Of a stretch of 41,983 nucleotides of DNA, positions 33,057 to 41,036 are shown piece after piece. Source of the DNA: an uncultured Alphaproteobacteria bacterium (GTDB lineage Bacteria; Pseudomonadota; Alphaproteobacteria; HIMB59; GCA-002718135); NCBI GenBank assembly GCA_902593125.1, contig CACJGU010000009.1:1-41983 (forward strand), in the 5' to 3' direction. The notes under the pieces were generated by a model. That model searched no databases. It saw only the letters and a list, made by a program, of their open reading frames with translations, and had not been told where the DNA came from. The translations under genes were made by a program, and so were the position numbers. Every line of letters begins with the position of its first letter. Positions within the stretch are counted from its first letter, which is position 1.

Positions 33057-34382
33057 TTAGAAGTATCCTGCATCTTCCATAATTTCAGTTGCTTTCTTTG
33101 AAGCAGTAGCTAAAGCATCTTCGGGAGATTTATCTCCAAGAATTGCAGCCTGAAGTTCAGGATAAAGAGCATTTGTGAATTCAATCCACTCAGGAATTAA
33201 TGGTGGAGTAAATGCATCCTCAGCTAATGACATTTTGAAAGTTTCAAATACCATTAACATAAATTCATCACCCTCAGCCTTTTTTTCTGCAATTATAGCA
33301 TCCCAAATAGCTGGACGAGTTGGTGATAATCCACCTCTTGCTTCAATCATTTGAGCTTTATTACTTGTTAAAGCCCATAAGAAAGATGCTGCAGCTTCTT
33401 TATCAGGACAAGATTCAGTCATAGAAAAAGAGTGTGATCCAGACCAACCAGTTCTTAAACCACCTGATCCCATTGGTGCACGAACAAGTCCAATATCACC
33501 AGCTACTTTTGAGTTTTCTGGATCATTAAAGAAACCAGCCCAACCAGCCCAGTCAAGATTCATTGCGATAGTTCCACTAGCAAAACCTAAACCAGTATCA
33601 TCCCATAGGTAGTTTAAAACACCTTCAGGAACTGCTTTTGCATTGTATAAATCAATAAACCACTGAAGGGCCTCTACTCCTGCATCAGAATTGAAAATTG
33701 GACGATAATCTTCATCAAATAAAGCACCTCCGTTTGCAATTACTAACTCGTAAAAACGACCGGCAATAGCTTCTTCCTTACCTACATACTGAGTTCCATA
33801 GAAATCAGGTGGGTTTGAGAAAAATATTGATTGATCTTTAACTTGATCCCATGTTTCTGGTGGAGTCAGTTCATAGCCGTATTCAGCTTTGAAATTTGCT
33901 TTGTTATCAGCGTTCTCATAGAGACTTTTCTGATAATACAAATTACTTACATCACTGTGTCTTGGCATTTGAACTAATCTTCCATTAACTGTTGAGTGAT
34001 CAAGAATTAATGGAGTGTAGTCTGCTAAAACAGAAGCAGGCATGATATCATTTAGATCAGTATAAATATCTCCATATTGTGATGCAAAACTTGTATGGTT
34101 TGAAGCTACACAAAAGTCTAGATTGCCTGACGCAATATCTTTTTTAATCTCTTTATCTAATTCAAAGTGATTCTTTTGAGTAACAATTTCAATTTTTCCA
34201 CCAGTGTTTTCTTCCCACCATGGAATTACTTCATTATATAAACCTTCATATTGACCCCCACCGATAAGCTTAACTCTAAGAGTTACGCCTGAGAAATCTC
34301 CCCAAAGTTCAGTTTCAGCTTTCGCTGAAAAAGAGCCAAAGAAAGTTGCAGCAAGAATCAAAGATAAAAATAATCTTAACAT
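33057..34382 (-). CDS. ABC sugar importer, extracellular solute-binding protein (family 1)
   Basis: This is the periplasmic receptor of the importer, 441 residues. The signal peptide ends near residue 22 (Ser-Ala-Lys-Ala before Glu-Thr). The mature sequence is rich in aromatic residues, with Trp-Gly-Asp-Phe-Ser-Gly near its start and repeated Trp-Ala-Gly-Trp-Ala-Gly near 275-285, as in UgpB/MalE-type carbohydrate-binding proteins. GGAGGA (34386-34391) gives a strong ribosome-binding site. It follows the Gfo/Idh gene by 117 bp, long enough for its own promoter. Similarity by eye to the binding protein at 12279 is low, so the two importers probably take different sugars. Confidence 0.93.
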   Translation of the reverse strand: MLRLFLSLILAATFFGSFSAKAETELWGDFSGVTLRVKLIGGGQYEGLYNEVIPWWEENTGGKIEIVTQKNHFELDKEIKKDIASGNLDFCVASNHTSFASQYGDIYTDLNDIMPASVLADYTPLILDHSTVNGRLVQMPRHSDVSNLYYQKSLYENADNKANFKAEYGYELTPPETWDQVKDQSIFFSNPPDFYGTQYVGKEEAIAGRFYELVIANGGALFDEDYRPIFNSDAGVEALQWFIDLYNAKAVPEGVLNYLWDDTGLGFASGTIAMNLDWAGWAGFFNDPENSKVAGDIGLVRAPMGSGGLRTGWSGSHSFSMTESCPDKEAAASFLWALTSNKAQMIEARGGLSPTRPAIWDAIIAEKKAEGDEFMLMVFETFKMSLAEDAFTPPLIPEWIEFTNALYPELQAAILGDKSPEDALATASKKATEIMEDAGYF

Positions 34383-34499
34383 TATTCCTCCTATAATTAA
34401 TTAATTATATTTCGACGATGCAACTATTTACTTATATTTCAAGCTAAAAAGTAAAAATCCCTGTGTTTTATAAGTTTTACAACTTGACGCAGCCAATCA

Positions 34500-35585
34500 T
34501 CAATAGTTTACTGTAGTTCCTGGTTTTGAATTTGATTCTAAACACGCGTAAACTACAGCCATAGTATCATATGCATTGTTAACTGAATGGGTTAATTCTT
34601 TTTCTTCGCCACTGGCATAACGTTGAAGACTTGCCATAGTGCCAACAAACGCGTCTGGAAACCAAGTTCCTACATTTTGAACTTTAGTCCAATCAGTGTC
34701 TTTCGTACTGATCTCTATTTCTTCCGGTTCCCCATTTGGATAATCTAAAAGCAGTCCAAATTTAATATAAGCTGCGCCATCTAAACCTTCAACTCTTGCA
34801 TATGCGTGTGAATGCTTCATACCGTGCATTGAATTATCATGGGTATGATTTATTGATAAACAACATCTTACATCATCTTCATACTCTAAAATTATACTGG
34901 ACCTTGCATCAGATAAATTTGGAAGTTTTGGATGTTTAATTGATTTACAATGAACACTTTTGGGATTACCTAAAACAGATCTGATCCAATCAATATAATG
35001 AATTGAATGAAGAGGCACTTCTACATTATCCAGAGTTTCTAAAAATGGCCAAAGATGCCATGGAGTTCCTACACTTAAACTGATTTCTAATTCTGTTACG
35101 GTTCCTATCATACCTTTATCGATTGCTTCTCTTAATGCAATCATCATAGGGCTAAATTTAAGTTGTAAATTTACACACGCTGTTATGTTTTTAGATTTAA
35201 TAATATTTTTTATTTCTTTTGCCTCTGCCATACTATTGCCCATTGGTTTTTGAAGTTGGCATATAGAATTTTCAGGAATATTTTTTACAACACTTAATAA
35301 AACTTGAGGAGGTACTGCTATATCAAATACAACATTTTTTTCTTGAAAAGCTTCTGCTTCACTTGAATATATTTTTTCTATAGAAAACTTTTCTGCGCAT
35401 TCTTTAGATTTTTTTTCATCTGGATCATATATCCCTAAGACTTCGAAATTAGCTTTTTGATAAGCTGGCAAATGAGCATCGCTAACTATTCCACCAGCAC
35501 CTATTATAACAATTGGTATTTTTTTTTGAGGTAGAAGCCACGTAGTATTTAAATTTTTAATGTCATTACTAGTAACTTGTTCCAT
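34500..35585 (-). CDS. Gfo/Idh/MocA-family NAD(P)-dependent oxidoreductase
   Basis: This 361-residue oxidoreductase has Gly29-Ala-Gly-Gly-Ile-Val for dinucleotide binding and Lys113 in Gln-Lys-Pro-Met-Gly at the catalytic-Lys position. It is a clear full-length paralog of the protein encoded at 10033-11082. It is transcribed first in the direction of the MalEFGK importer, and divergently from the fucose/rhamnose-type mutarotase and dehydratase genes, so it is a good candidate for the sugar 1-dehydrogenase of that pathway. Product would be a sugar lactone, for which lactonases are encoded at 9001 and 16849. Confidence 0.87.
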   Translation of the reverse strand: MEQVTSNDIKNLNTTWLLPQKKIPIVIIGAGGIVSDAHLPAYQKANFEVLGIYDPDEKKSKECAEKFSIEKIYSSEAEAFQEKNVVFDIAVPPQVLLSVVKNIPENSICQLQKPMGNSMAEAKEIKNIIKSKNITACVNLQLKFSPMMIALREAIDKGMIGTVTELEISLSVGTPWHLWPFLETLDNVEVPLHSIHYIDWIRSVLGNPKSVHCKSIKHPKLPNLSDARSSIILEYEDDVRCCLSINHTHDNSMHGMKHSHAYARVEGLDGAAYIKFGLLLDYPNGEPEEIEISTKDTDWTKVQNVGTWFPDAFVGTMASLQRYASGEEKELTHSVNNAYDTMAVVYACLESNSKPGTTVNY

Positions 35586-35586
35586 G

Positions 35587-35697
35587 AATAAATCTTAACT
35601 AAATTTAAAAAAAAAGCAATAAATCTTAGAAGATTTGAGGTTAAGAACAGAAAAATTAGTTTTTTATAAAAATTTAGTTCAATTGATTTATTCAATT
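35587..35697. promoter_or_regulatory. Divergent control region with repeated AATAAATC half-sites
   Basis: AATAAATCTTA occurs at 35587-35597 and again at 35618-35628, 31 bp apart (about three helical turns). The second copy is part of the inverted repeat AAATCTT-AG-AAGATTT (35621-35636). The half-site recurs on the opposite strand at 35685-35692 within AATTGA-N5-TCAATT (35681-35697). These look like operators for the 145-bp divergent gap between the Gfo/Idh and mutarotase genes; the regulator is not encoded nearby. AGGAGG at 35721-35726 is the mutarotase ribosome-binding site. Confidence 0.45.
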
Positions 35698-35730
35698 ATG
35701 TTAATTTAAATAAATATTTGAGGAGGTATT

Positions 35731-36060
35731 ATGGGTACTCAACGTTATGCAATGGCAGTTAGGCTTAAAGATGAAAAAAGAGATTTTTATATTAAAAATC
35801 ATGCAAGTGTTTGGCCAGAAATTTTAGAAGAGCTAAAAAAAATAAATGTAAAAAACTATAGTATTTATCTTAAAGAGGATTTTATGTTTGGTTATTTAGA
35901 ATACGATGGAAACAATTTTGATGAAGACATGGCAGTTATGCAAAAAATTCCTATAGTTGATAAATGGACTAAATTGATGATAGATTGTTTTAATCCTTTC
36001 CCTAACAATGAAGATAATGAGTCTTGGGTAATGATGGACGAAATATTTCATTTAGATTAA
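35731..36060 (+). CDS. L-rhamnose mutarotase family protein (RhaM-like; possibly L-fucose mutarotase)
   Basis: This small enzyme interconverts the alpha and beta anomers of a 6-deoxy-L-sugar. The 109-residue protein aligns with E. coli RhaM from end to end: Tyr20, His24 (the catalytic His22 of RhaM), Trp28-Pro-Glu, and Asn42-Tyr-Ser-Ile-Tyr-Leu. A strong AGGAGG ribosome-binding site precedes the ATG. It is followed after 12 bp by an enolase-superfamily dehydratase gene, and no isomerase/kinase genes of the phosphorylative route are present, so an oxidative rhamnose or fucose pathway is likely. Confidence 0.9.
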   Translation: MGTQRYAMAVRLKDEKRDFYIKNHASVWPEILEELKKINVKNYSIYLKEDFMFGYLEYDGNNFDEDMAVMQKIPIVDKWTKLMIDCFNPFPNNEDNESWVMMDEIFHLD

Positions 36061-36072
36061 TTAAAGAAATAA

Positions 36073-37248
36073 ATGTCTAAAATAAAAGATATTGAGGTAT
36101 TTTTTTTAGAATATCCTTTCCCAAAAAAACTGGGCTACAAATATAGTGGCGGTCTCGTAGAGAACATGATCGTTGCTATCATTAAAGTTACTGATTCTAA
36201 TGATAATTACGGAATTGGAGAAATTACCCATGGTCAATTTACACATGAACCAATTATTGGTCTAACTAAACATTTTAGAGATATGCTTGTTGGATCTGAT
36301 ACTCATAACATAAATCAAACTTGGGAAAAAATGTATGGATCAAGTGTTTTTTGGAATAGAGAGGGTATTGGTATTGGTGTCATGGGTGGTATTAATATAG
36401 CCTTATATGACTTATTAGGTAAAAATTTAAAAGTACCAGTTTATCAATTAATTGGAGGATTGAATAAAACAAGAATTAGAATTTACGCAAGTAACGGTCT
36501 CTTTGATAACAAAGATCAACTAATAGAAGATGCTCAGAAAGCTTATAACTTAGGATTTAGGATTTATAAAATGAGAGTTGTTGAACCTTCTTCAATTATT
36601 GAATTGGTTCATGAATTTAAAAAAGAATTTAAAGATAAAATGGACTTAATAGTCGATGCAGTACAAGGCTCTACTTCAAATCCATGGGCAACTAAAGTAT
36701 CAATAAACATTGCTAAAAAACTTGAACAGTACGAAGTGTTATTTTTTGAAGAACCTTGTAGAGTGGAAAATTTAGATGGATACAAAGAGATTAAAAGTAA
36801 TACAAATTTAAATATTGCTGGCGCCGAAAGTATACCTACAGCACGAGCATTTAGACCTTATTTTGAAAATAATGTATTTGATGTTGTACAATTTGATATT
36901 GCGACTTCTGGTTTTACTGAAGGAAGAAGAATTGCTGACATGGCTTATGTCTACAATAAACCTTTAGCAATACATTCATGGGGTAGTGCTATTAGTATAA
37001 TGGCTGGAATACATTTTAGCTTGAGTATACCAAATGCTGCATTCACTGAATATTGTTTCATGGATCACCCAATCAATCGAAGTTTATTTGAAAATGAAAC
37101 AATAAATATTTCAGATGGATATGTTGAGCCACCTAAAACTTATGGACTGGGTATAAAATTTGATGAAAATCTTACTAAAGAGTTTCCATATAAAGAAAAA
37201 ATTAATACAATGATATTAACAGATAACGAAGATATAGAATTAAAGTAA
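36073..37248 (+). CDS. Enolase-superfamily acid-sugar dehydratase (mandelate racemase/muconate lactonizing enzyme type)
   Basis: This is a 391-residue TIM-barrel enzyme expected to remove water from a sugar acid to give a 2-keto-3-deoxy acid. Metal ligands are Asp195, Glu227 and Glu252; the His/Asp dyad is His301 and Asp275. The first catalytic pair reads Lys166-x-Arg168 instead of the Lys-x-Lys of mandelate racemase, so the second Lys is an Arg. Its position between the RhaM-like and RidA genes suggests L-fuconate, L-rhamnonate or a related acid as substrate; the sequence does not settle this. It ends 3 bp before the RidA gene. Confidence 0.85.
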   Translation: MSKIKDIEVFFLEYPFPKKLGYKYSGGLVENMIVAIIKVTDSNDNYGIGEITHGQFTHEPIIGLTKHFRDMLVGSDTHNINQTWEKMYGSSVFWNREGIGIGVMGGINIALYDLLGKNLKVPVYQLIGGLNKTRIRIYASNGLFDNKDQLIEDAQKAYNLGFRIYKMRVVEPSSIIELVHEFKKEFKDKMDLIVDAVQGSTSNPWATKVSINIAKKLEQYEVLFFEEPCRVENLDGYKEIKSNTNLNIAGAESIPTARAFRPYFENNVFDVVQFDIATSGFTEGRRIADMAYVYNKPLAIHSWGSAISIMAGIHFSLSIPNAAFTEYCFMDHPINRSLFENETINISDGYVEPPKTYGLGIKFDENLTKEFPYKEKINTMILTDNEDIELK

Positions 37249-37251
37249 GTC

Positions 37252-37683
37252 ATGGATATAAAATTTATTGAAACACCAAGTCCCATTGGAAATTTTGTTA
37301 ATGTAAGGTTCAGTGGCAAATATGCATATATATCTGGTCAAGGACCATTTGATGATAGTGGAAATTTAATAACTGGAAAAGTTGGAAAAGATTTAAATCA
37401 AGAAGAAGCATATGATGCTGCGAGAAGAGTTGGAATTACAATTCTTTCAGTAATTAAAAATGACATTGGTTTAGAAAAAGTAAAAAAAGTTGTCAAAATA
37501 CTTGGTTTAGTTAATTGTACGGTAGATTTTTTAACTCAACCAAAAGTTATAAATGGATGTTCTGATCTATTGGTTGAATTTTTTGGAAAAGAAAAAGGTA
37601 TGCACGCAAGAAGCGCTATGGGCATTTATGTTTTGCCAAATAATATACCAGTGGAAATTGAAGCGATTATCGAATTAGTCTAA
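37252..37683 (+). CDS. RidA/YjgF/YER057c/UK114 family protein
   Basis: RidA-type proteins hydrolyse reactive enamine/imine intermediates released by PLP-dependent dehydratases. The 143-residue protein has the family's Ile-Ser-Gly-Gln-Gly-Pro near 27-32, and Arg120 at the position of the catalytic RidA arginine, followed by Val-Leu-Pro-Asn and Val-Glu-Ile-Glu-Ala near the end. It is a little longer than E. coli RidA (128). It follows the dehydratase gene by 3 bp and overlaps the convergent SelA-fold PLP enzyme gene by 9 bp, which suggests that it may act on that enzyme's product. Confidence 0.88.
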   Translation: MDIKFIETPSPIGNFVNVRFSGKYAYISGQGPFDDSGNLITGKVGKDLNQEEAYDAARRVGITILSVIKNDIGLEKVKKVVKILGLVNCTVDFLTQPKVINGCSDLLVEFFGKEKGMHARSAMGIYVLPNNIPVEIEAIIELV

Positions 37684-38883
37684 CCAACTAAGCCATTCTT
37701 TTTTTGATTTAGCAAGATATTCATCCAAGGATATATTACTTTTAATTTTTTTTAAAATTAAATTATTAATAATTTTTTTAAATTCTGACATTACAATTTT
37801 TTCCTGACCTTTTTTTAGGTTACATGTATCCAACTCAAAGTGATTGAAGTGAATTAAATCATCACGAACAAAAATTGCTGGGTCATTTTTTTCTAAATGA
37901 AATGCCAAAGATTGGATAGTATATTGGGATTTTTTTGAATCTACATAAATTCTCAATCTATTAATTTTATTACCTGTTGGATCAGCAACAATTTCAAAAG
38001 AGATACCTTTAAATTTTTCTTTAGACAAAAATTTTAACCAATATTGCAAAATATTATTTTGATTATTTATTTCTAATTGCCAATTTCTATTATACCAATT
38101 TTCAACACCAATAATTGCAGAATAAATAGATTCCTTACCTACTTTCATACCTCTACCAATACCTAAATTTTGAAGATAAACGTTTTTGATAAATTTTTTC
38201 TTACCTGCAATTATCCCAGCTGTTAAAGACCCCATAAATTTATGCGCACTAAAAATTGCAACATCAGCACCAATTTTAAAAAAGTCTTCCATATACTCCT
38301 CTGATGCTGCATCAACAATAACAGGTATTTTATTTTTTTTGCAGATTTTAATAAAAGAATTTAATTCTAGTGAACCATAATCAGAACAATGATGTGATAC
38401 AACGTACATAGCACAAGCAATTTGTTTTTTATTTTGTAAAATAGTTTTTTCTATATTTTCTTTTGTACAAAATTTTTTTAAACCACATTTCAGTATCTTA
38501 GCACCAGATAGTTTGATTCCCTGCTCTACTTCCGCTCCATAATTTGTAAGATGACCTCTTTGAATTAAAACTTTATTAACCATATTTTTTGAATCCGGAA
38601 GTTTAAAAACTTTTTTTAGATCCTTACCTGACATCATACTGGCAACACTTTCTGTTAACCCTGCAGCTGCAGAAGCTGTAATAACGGCAGCTTCTGTTTT
38701 GAGTAATTTAGAAATTCTTTTTGATGCTAAAGCTTGTAATTCGTCTATATTTACAAAATATTCAAAAATATCATTAGCTGCTCTAATTGATTTTTTATTG
38801 GTAATTGAAGCACCAATTTTTGTCATGAATCCACTAACATTGATAACAGGTGTAAGATTATTTTTATTATAAAAATTTTTCAC
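37675..38883 (-). CDS. SelA-fold PLP-dependent enzyme (D-glucosaminate-6-phosphate ammonia-lyase/DgaE-like)
   Basis: This 402-residue aminotransferase-fold protein has the SelA/DgaE pattern: Pro-Val-Ile-Asn-Val-Ser-Gly with Thr21-x2-Gly24 at the N terminus, Glu-Ala-Ala-Val-Ile-Thr-Ala-Ser-Ala-Ala near 64-73, Asp191-Ala-Ala, and the PLP lysine Lys215 in Ser-Ala-His-Lys-Phe-Met-Gly. The tRNA-binding N-terminal domain of true SelA is absent, and no selenium genes are nearby, so an ammonia-lyase or racemase-type activity on an amino acid or amino sugar acid is more likely. It starts with GTG at 38883. The sequence is very Lys-rich. Confidence 0.82.
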   Translation of the reverse strand: MKNFYNKNNLTPVINVSGFMTKIGASITNKKSIRAANDIFEYFVNIDELQALASKRISKLLKTEAAVITASAAAGLTESVASMMSGKDLKKVFKLPDSKNMVNKVLIQRGHLTNYGAEVEQGIKLSGAKILKCGLKKFCTKENIEKTILQNKKQIACAMYVVSHHCSDYGSLELNSFIKICKKNKIPVIVDAASEEYMEDFFKIGADVAIFSAHKFMGSLTAGIIAGKKKFIKNVYLQNLGIGRGMKVGKESIYSAIIGVENWYNRNWQLEINNQNNILQYWLKFLSKEKFKGISFEIVADPTGNKINRLRIYVDSKKSQYTIQSLAFHLEKNDPAIFVRDDLIHFNHFELDTCNLKKGQEKIVMSEFKKIINNLILKKIKSNISLDEYLAKSKKEWLSWLD

Positions 38884-38937
38884 TTAATTAATTTAAATAT
38901 TTAATATCAGTTTATAATACATTATACATAATTAAAT

Positions 38938-40107
38938 ATGAAAATTACTGATGTAGAAACATATGTTCTTCTAGCAGATAACTATGATCCAAGCTTAACA
39001 TCATCAGCTCAGGATACGTGCTTAGTAATTATTAAAACAGATGAAGGTATAGAAGGTTATGGTGAATGTGATACCAGTCCTTGGGTTGCAAAAGCTTTTA
39101 TTGAATCTCCTGGCACTCACACGATGGATCAATGTGTAAAAGAAATTTTAATTGGCTCAGATCCTCTTGGTATAGATACTTTGTGGGAAAAAATTTATGT
39201 GGGATCAGCAATGACAGGGAGAAGAGGTGCTGGTGTCAACGCTATTAGTGCTATTGATATGGCGCTATGGGATATAAAAGGAAAAGCTCAAAATAAACCT
39301 GTTTTTGAATTGTTAGGTGGAAAAAAACAAGAAGAAGTAATTCCTTATGCTTCACTTCAACCTGTTGGACATTCTTTTCAAGAGTATAAAGATTCATTAG
39401 TTGCTTGGGCAGAAAAAGCAAAAGGTTTAGGATTTAAAGCAGTAAAATCAGAAGTAACACTTAATGGTCCTTATGCTCACAGTGGTCTTCATGAAGAAGA
39501 TGATAAAACTACTGAAGTTGTAGCAGCTGTAAGAAAAGCTCTAGGTCCAGATATCAAGTTAATGATTGATGTCCAATACAGATGGAAAAATGCTGAAGAG
39601 GCACTACGAACAGTAAAAGATTGGGCTGAATTTGATATTTATTTTCTTGAAACTCCAGTTTGGACAGATGATATAAAAAGCTATGCAAGAATGCATGATG
39701 AGGCACCAATGAAAATTGCTGCGGGAGAATGGTTAAGTACACGTTATGAATTTGAAGATTTAATTGTAAATGGCAAAATAGATGTTGCACAGCCAGATGT
39801 AGGAAGATGTGGTGGTTTAACTGAATCAATCAAAATAGCTAAATTATCTCAAGAATATAATAGAATTATAGTTCCTCATTGCTGGAAAACTTCTGTATCA
39901 ATATCAGCAACAGCACATTTTGCTTTTAATACACCTAATTGCGCTTTTATAGAATATTTGCCACCTCAATTATGTGTTGAAATTTTAAGAAAAGAATTGG
40001 CTACAGAGGGTTTTGATTTTGTTGATGGGAAAATAAAGCCTCCAACAAAACCAGGTCTAGGCATAGAACTAAATAGGGATGCTATAAAAAAATATCAGGT
40101 TGCTTAA
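38938..40107 (+). CDS. Enolase-superfamily acid-sugar dehydratase (mandelate racemase/muconate lactonizing enzyme type)
   Basis: This 389-residue protein has metal ligands Asp211, Glu238 and Glu264, and the dyad Asp287/His314 (in Pro-His-Cys-Trp-Lys-Thr). The first catalytic pair is Lys170-x-Glu172, an unusual variation of Lys-x-Lys, and the ligand strand reads Asp-Val-Gln-Tyr-Arg-Trp rather than Asp-x-Asn. It is clearly not a close paralog of the enzyme at 36073-37248, so the two probably act on different acids. It diverges from the SelA-like gene across 54 bp and shares its stop (TTAA) with the convergent epimerase-like gene. Confidence 0.86.
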   Translation: MKITDVETYVLLADNYDPSLTSSAQDTCLVIIKTDEGIEGYGECDTSPWVAKAFIESPGTHTMDQCVKEILIGSDPLGIDTLWEKIYVGSAMTGRRGAGVNAISAIDMALWDIKGKAQNKPVFELLGGKKQEEVIPYASLQPVGHSFQEYKDSLVAWAEKAKGLGFKAVKSEVTLNGPYAHSGLHEEDDKTTEVVAAVRKALGPDIKLMIDVQYRWKNAEEALRTVKDWAEFDIYFLETPVWTDDIKSYARMHDEAPMKIAAGEWLSTRYEFEDLIVNGKIDVAQPDVGRCGGLTESIKIAKLSQEYNRIIVPHCWKTSVSISATAHFAFNTPNCAFIEYLPPQLCVEILRKELATEGFDFVDGKIKPPTKPGLGIELNRDAIKKYQVA

Positions 40108-40973
40108 TTTAAAATTTTAAATTCAACTGCAGCTTCAAATGACTTCTTAGGTTTAATAATTTTCAATCCATTATATAATTTACTATTTTTCTTAACCAAA
40201 TATGCATCTCTGACATTACTTACTGGTTCAATACAAAAAAAATTTTCTTTAGGTGGTGAATAGACGTGAAGATTTTTTATATTTTTTTTATTTCTAATTT
40301 CAATTTGTATGTCTTTATTTAAGATCAGTTTTGATTTTCCATTCCAATTTAAGAATGTTTCATCAATTTTTGTTTTATTAATATCTAGGGCTTTAGTTTT
40401 GATTAATCTCTTAATATTAAATTTATTTTTTTTTGAATGAAGATAATTAAAACTATTTGAATATATTTTGGAATCTTTACTTAGTGAAAACCATGGATGA
40501 AATCCAATTCCACAATTAAAATTCTCAGAGTCTAAGTTTTTTATTTTAATTCTAATTTCCAAGCTTTCTTTTTTAATTTTAAACATTTGTGAGACACTGT
40601 ATTTATAAGGAAAACTTTTTTTTCCATTATGTTTAAACTCTAAAGTGAGTGAACTATTAGAGGATTTTACTAAACTCCACCTATTTACCCAACCCTCTCC
40701 ATGAATTGTCATTGGTTCTAGAGGGTGAGTATTTGGTAAGTTAATATATTTATCTTTATACAAAAAAGTTTTTTTATGAATTGCACCAAAATATGGAACA
40801 GTTGCAAAATAACCTGAAAAATAACAGTTATACTTATTAATTTTTTTATGTATTGGAAAAGTTCTAAAAATTTCTTTTTTTTTCTCTAAATCTATAAATT
40901 TTGTTATGCTACATCCCATCTCTGGTGAAATCTCAAGAAGAAGTTTTTTGTTTTGGATTTTTTTAAGAGGCAC
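40104..40973 (-). CDS. Aldose 1-epimerase-like protein (galactose mutarotase fold)
   Basis: This beta-rich protein of about 289 residues has the mutarotase-like conserved points: Ile-His-Gly near 92-94, a His in Gly-Phe-His-Pro-Trp near 153-157, and a Glu in Ile-Glu-Pro-Val-Ser-Asn near the end. The start is uncertain. A TTG at 41012 would place the N terminus inside a strong hairpin, so the GTG at 40973 is preferred, though it has no ribosome-binding site. It lies downstream of the polyamine-type binding-protein gene. Likely role: anomer interconversion of an imported sugar; it differs greatly from the 19434-20450 protein. Confidence 0.68.
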   Translation of the reverse strand: MPLKKIQNKKLLLEISPEMGCSITKFIDLEKKKEIFRTFPIHKKINKYNCYFSGYFATVPYFGAIHKKTFLYKDKYINLPNTHPLEPMTIHGEGWVNRWSLVKSSNSSLTLEFKHNGKKSFPYKYSVSQMFKIKKESLEIRIKIKNLDSENFNCGIGFHPWFSLSKDSKIYSNSFNYLHSKKNKFNIKRLIKTKALDINKTKIDETFLNWNGKSKLILNKDIQIEIRNKKNIKNLHVYSPPKENFFCIEPVSNVRDAYLVKKNSKLYNGLKIIKPKKSFEAAVEFKILN

Positions 40974-40999
40974 GTTTAAAAATGTTAATTTTTTATAAT

Positions 41000-41021
41000 G
41001 GGGGCTTTGCAATGAGCCCCC
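41000..41021 (-). terminator. GC-rich hairpin after the polyamine-type binding-protein gene
   Basis: GGGGGCT (41000-41006) pairs with AGCCCCC (41015-41021) around an 8-nt loop. It is 15 bp after the binding-protein stop on the minus strand. The stem is almost all G and C in AT-rich surroundings. No clear U-run follows on the minus strand. Confidence 0.75.
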
Positions 41022-41036
41022 GACAATTATTTATTT

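Noticed and set aside
34472-34485. Short dyad AAGTT-TTAC-AACTT before the binding-protein gene
   Set aside because: Only five base pairs per arm in AT-rich DNA; easily expected by chance.
34383-34499. TATAAT-like promoter element upstream of the binding-protein gene
   Set aside because: A TATAAT is visible, but no -35 box lies at a suitable distance, and such hexamers are common at this base composition.
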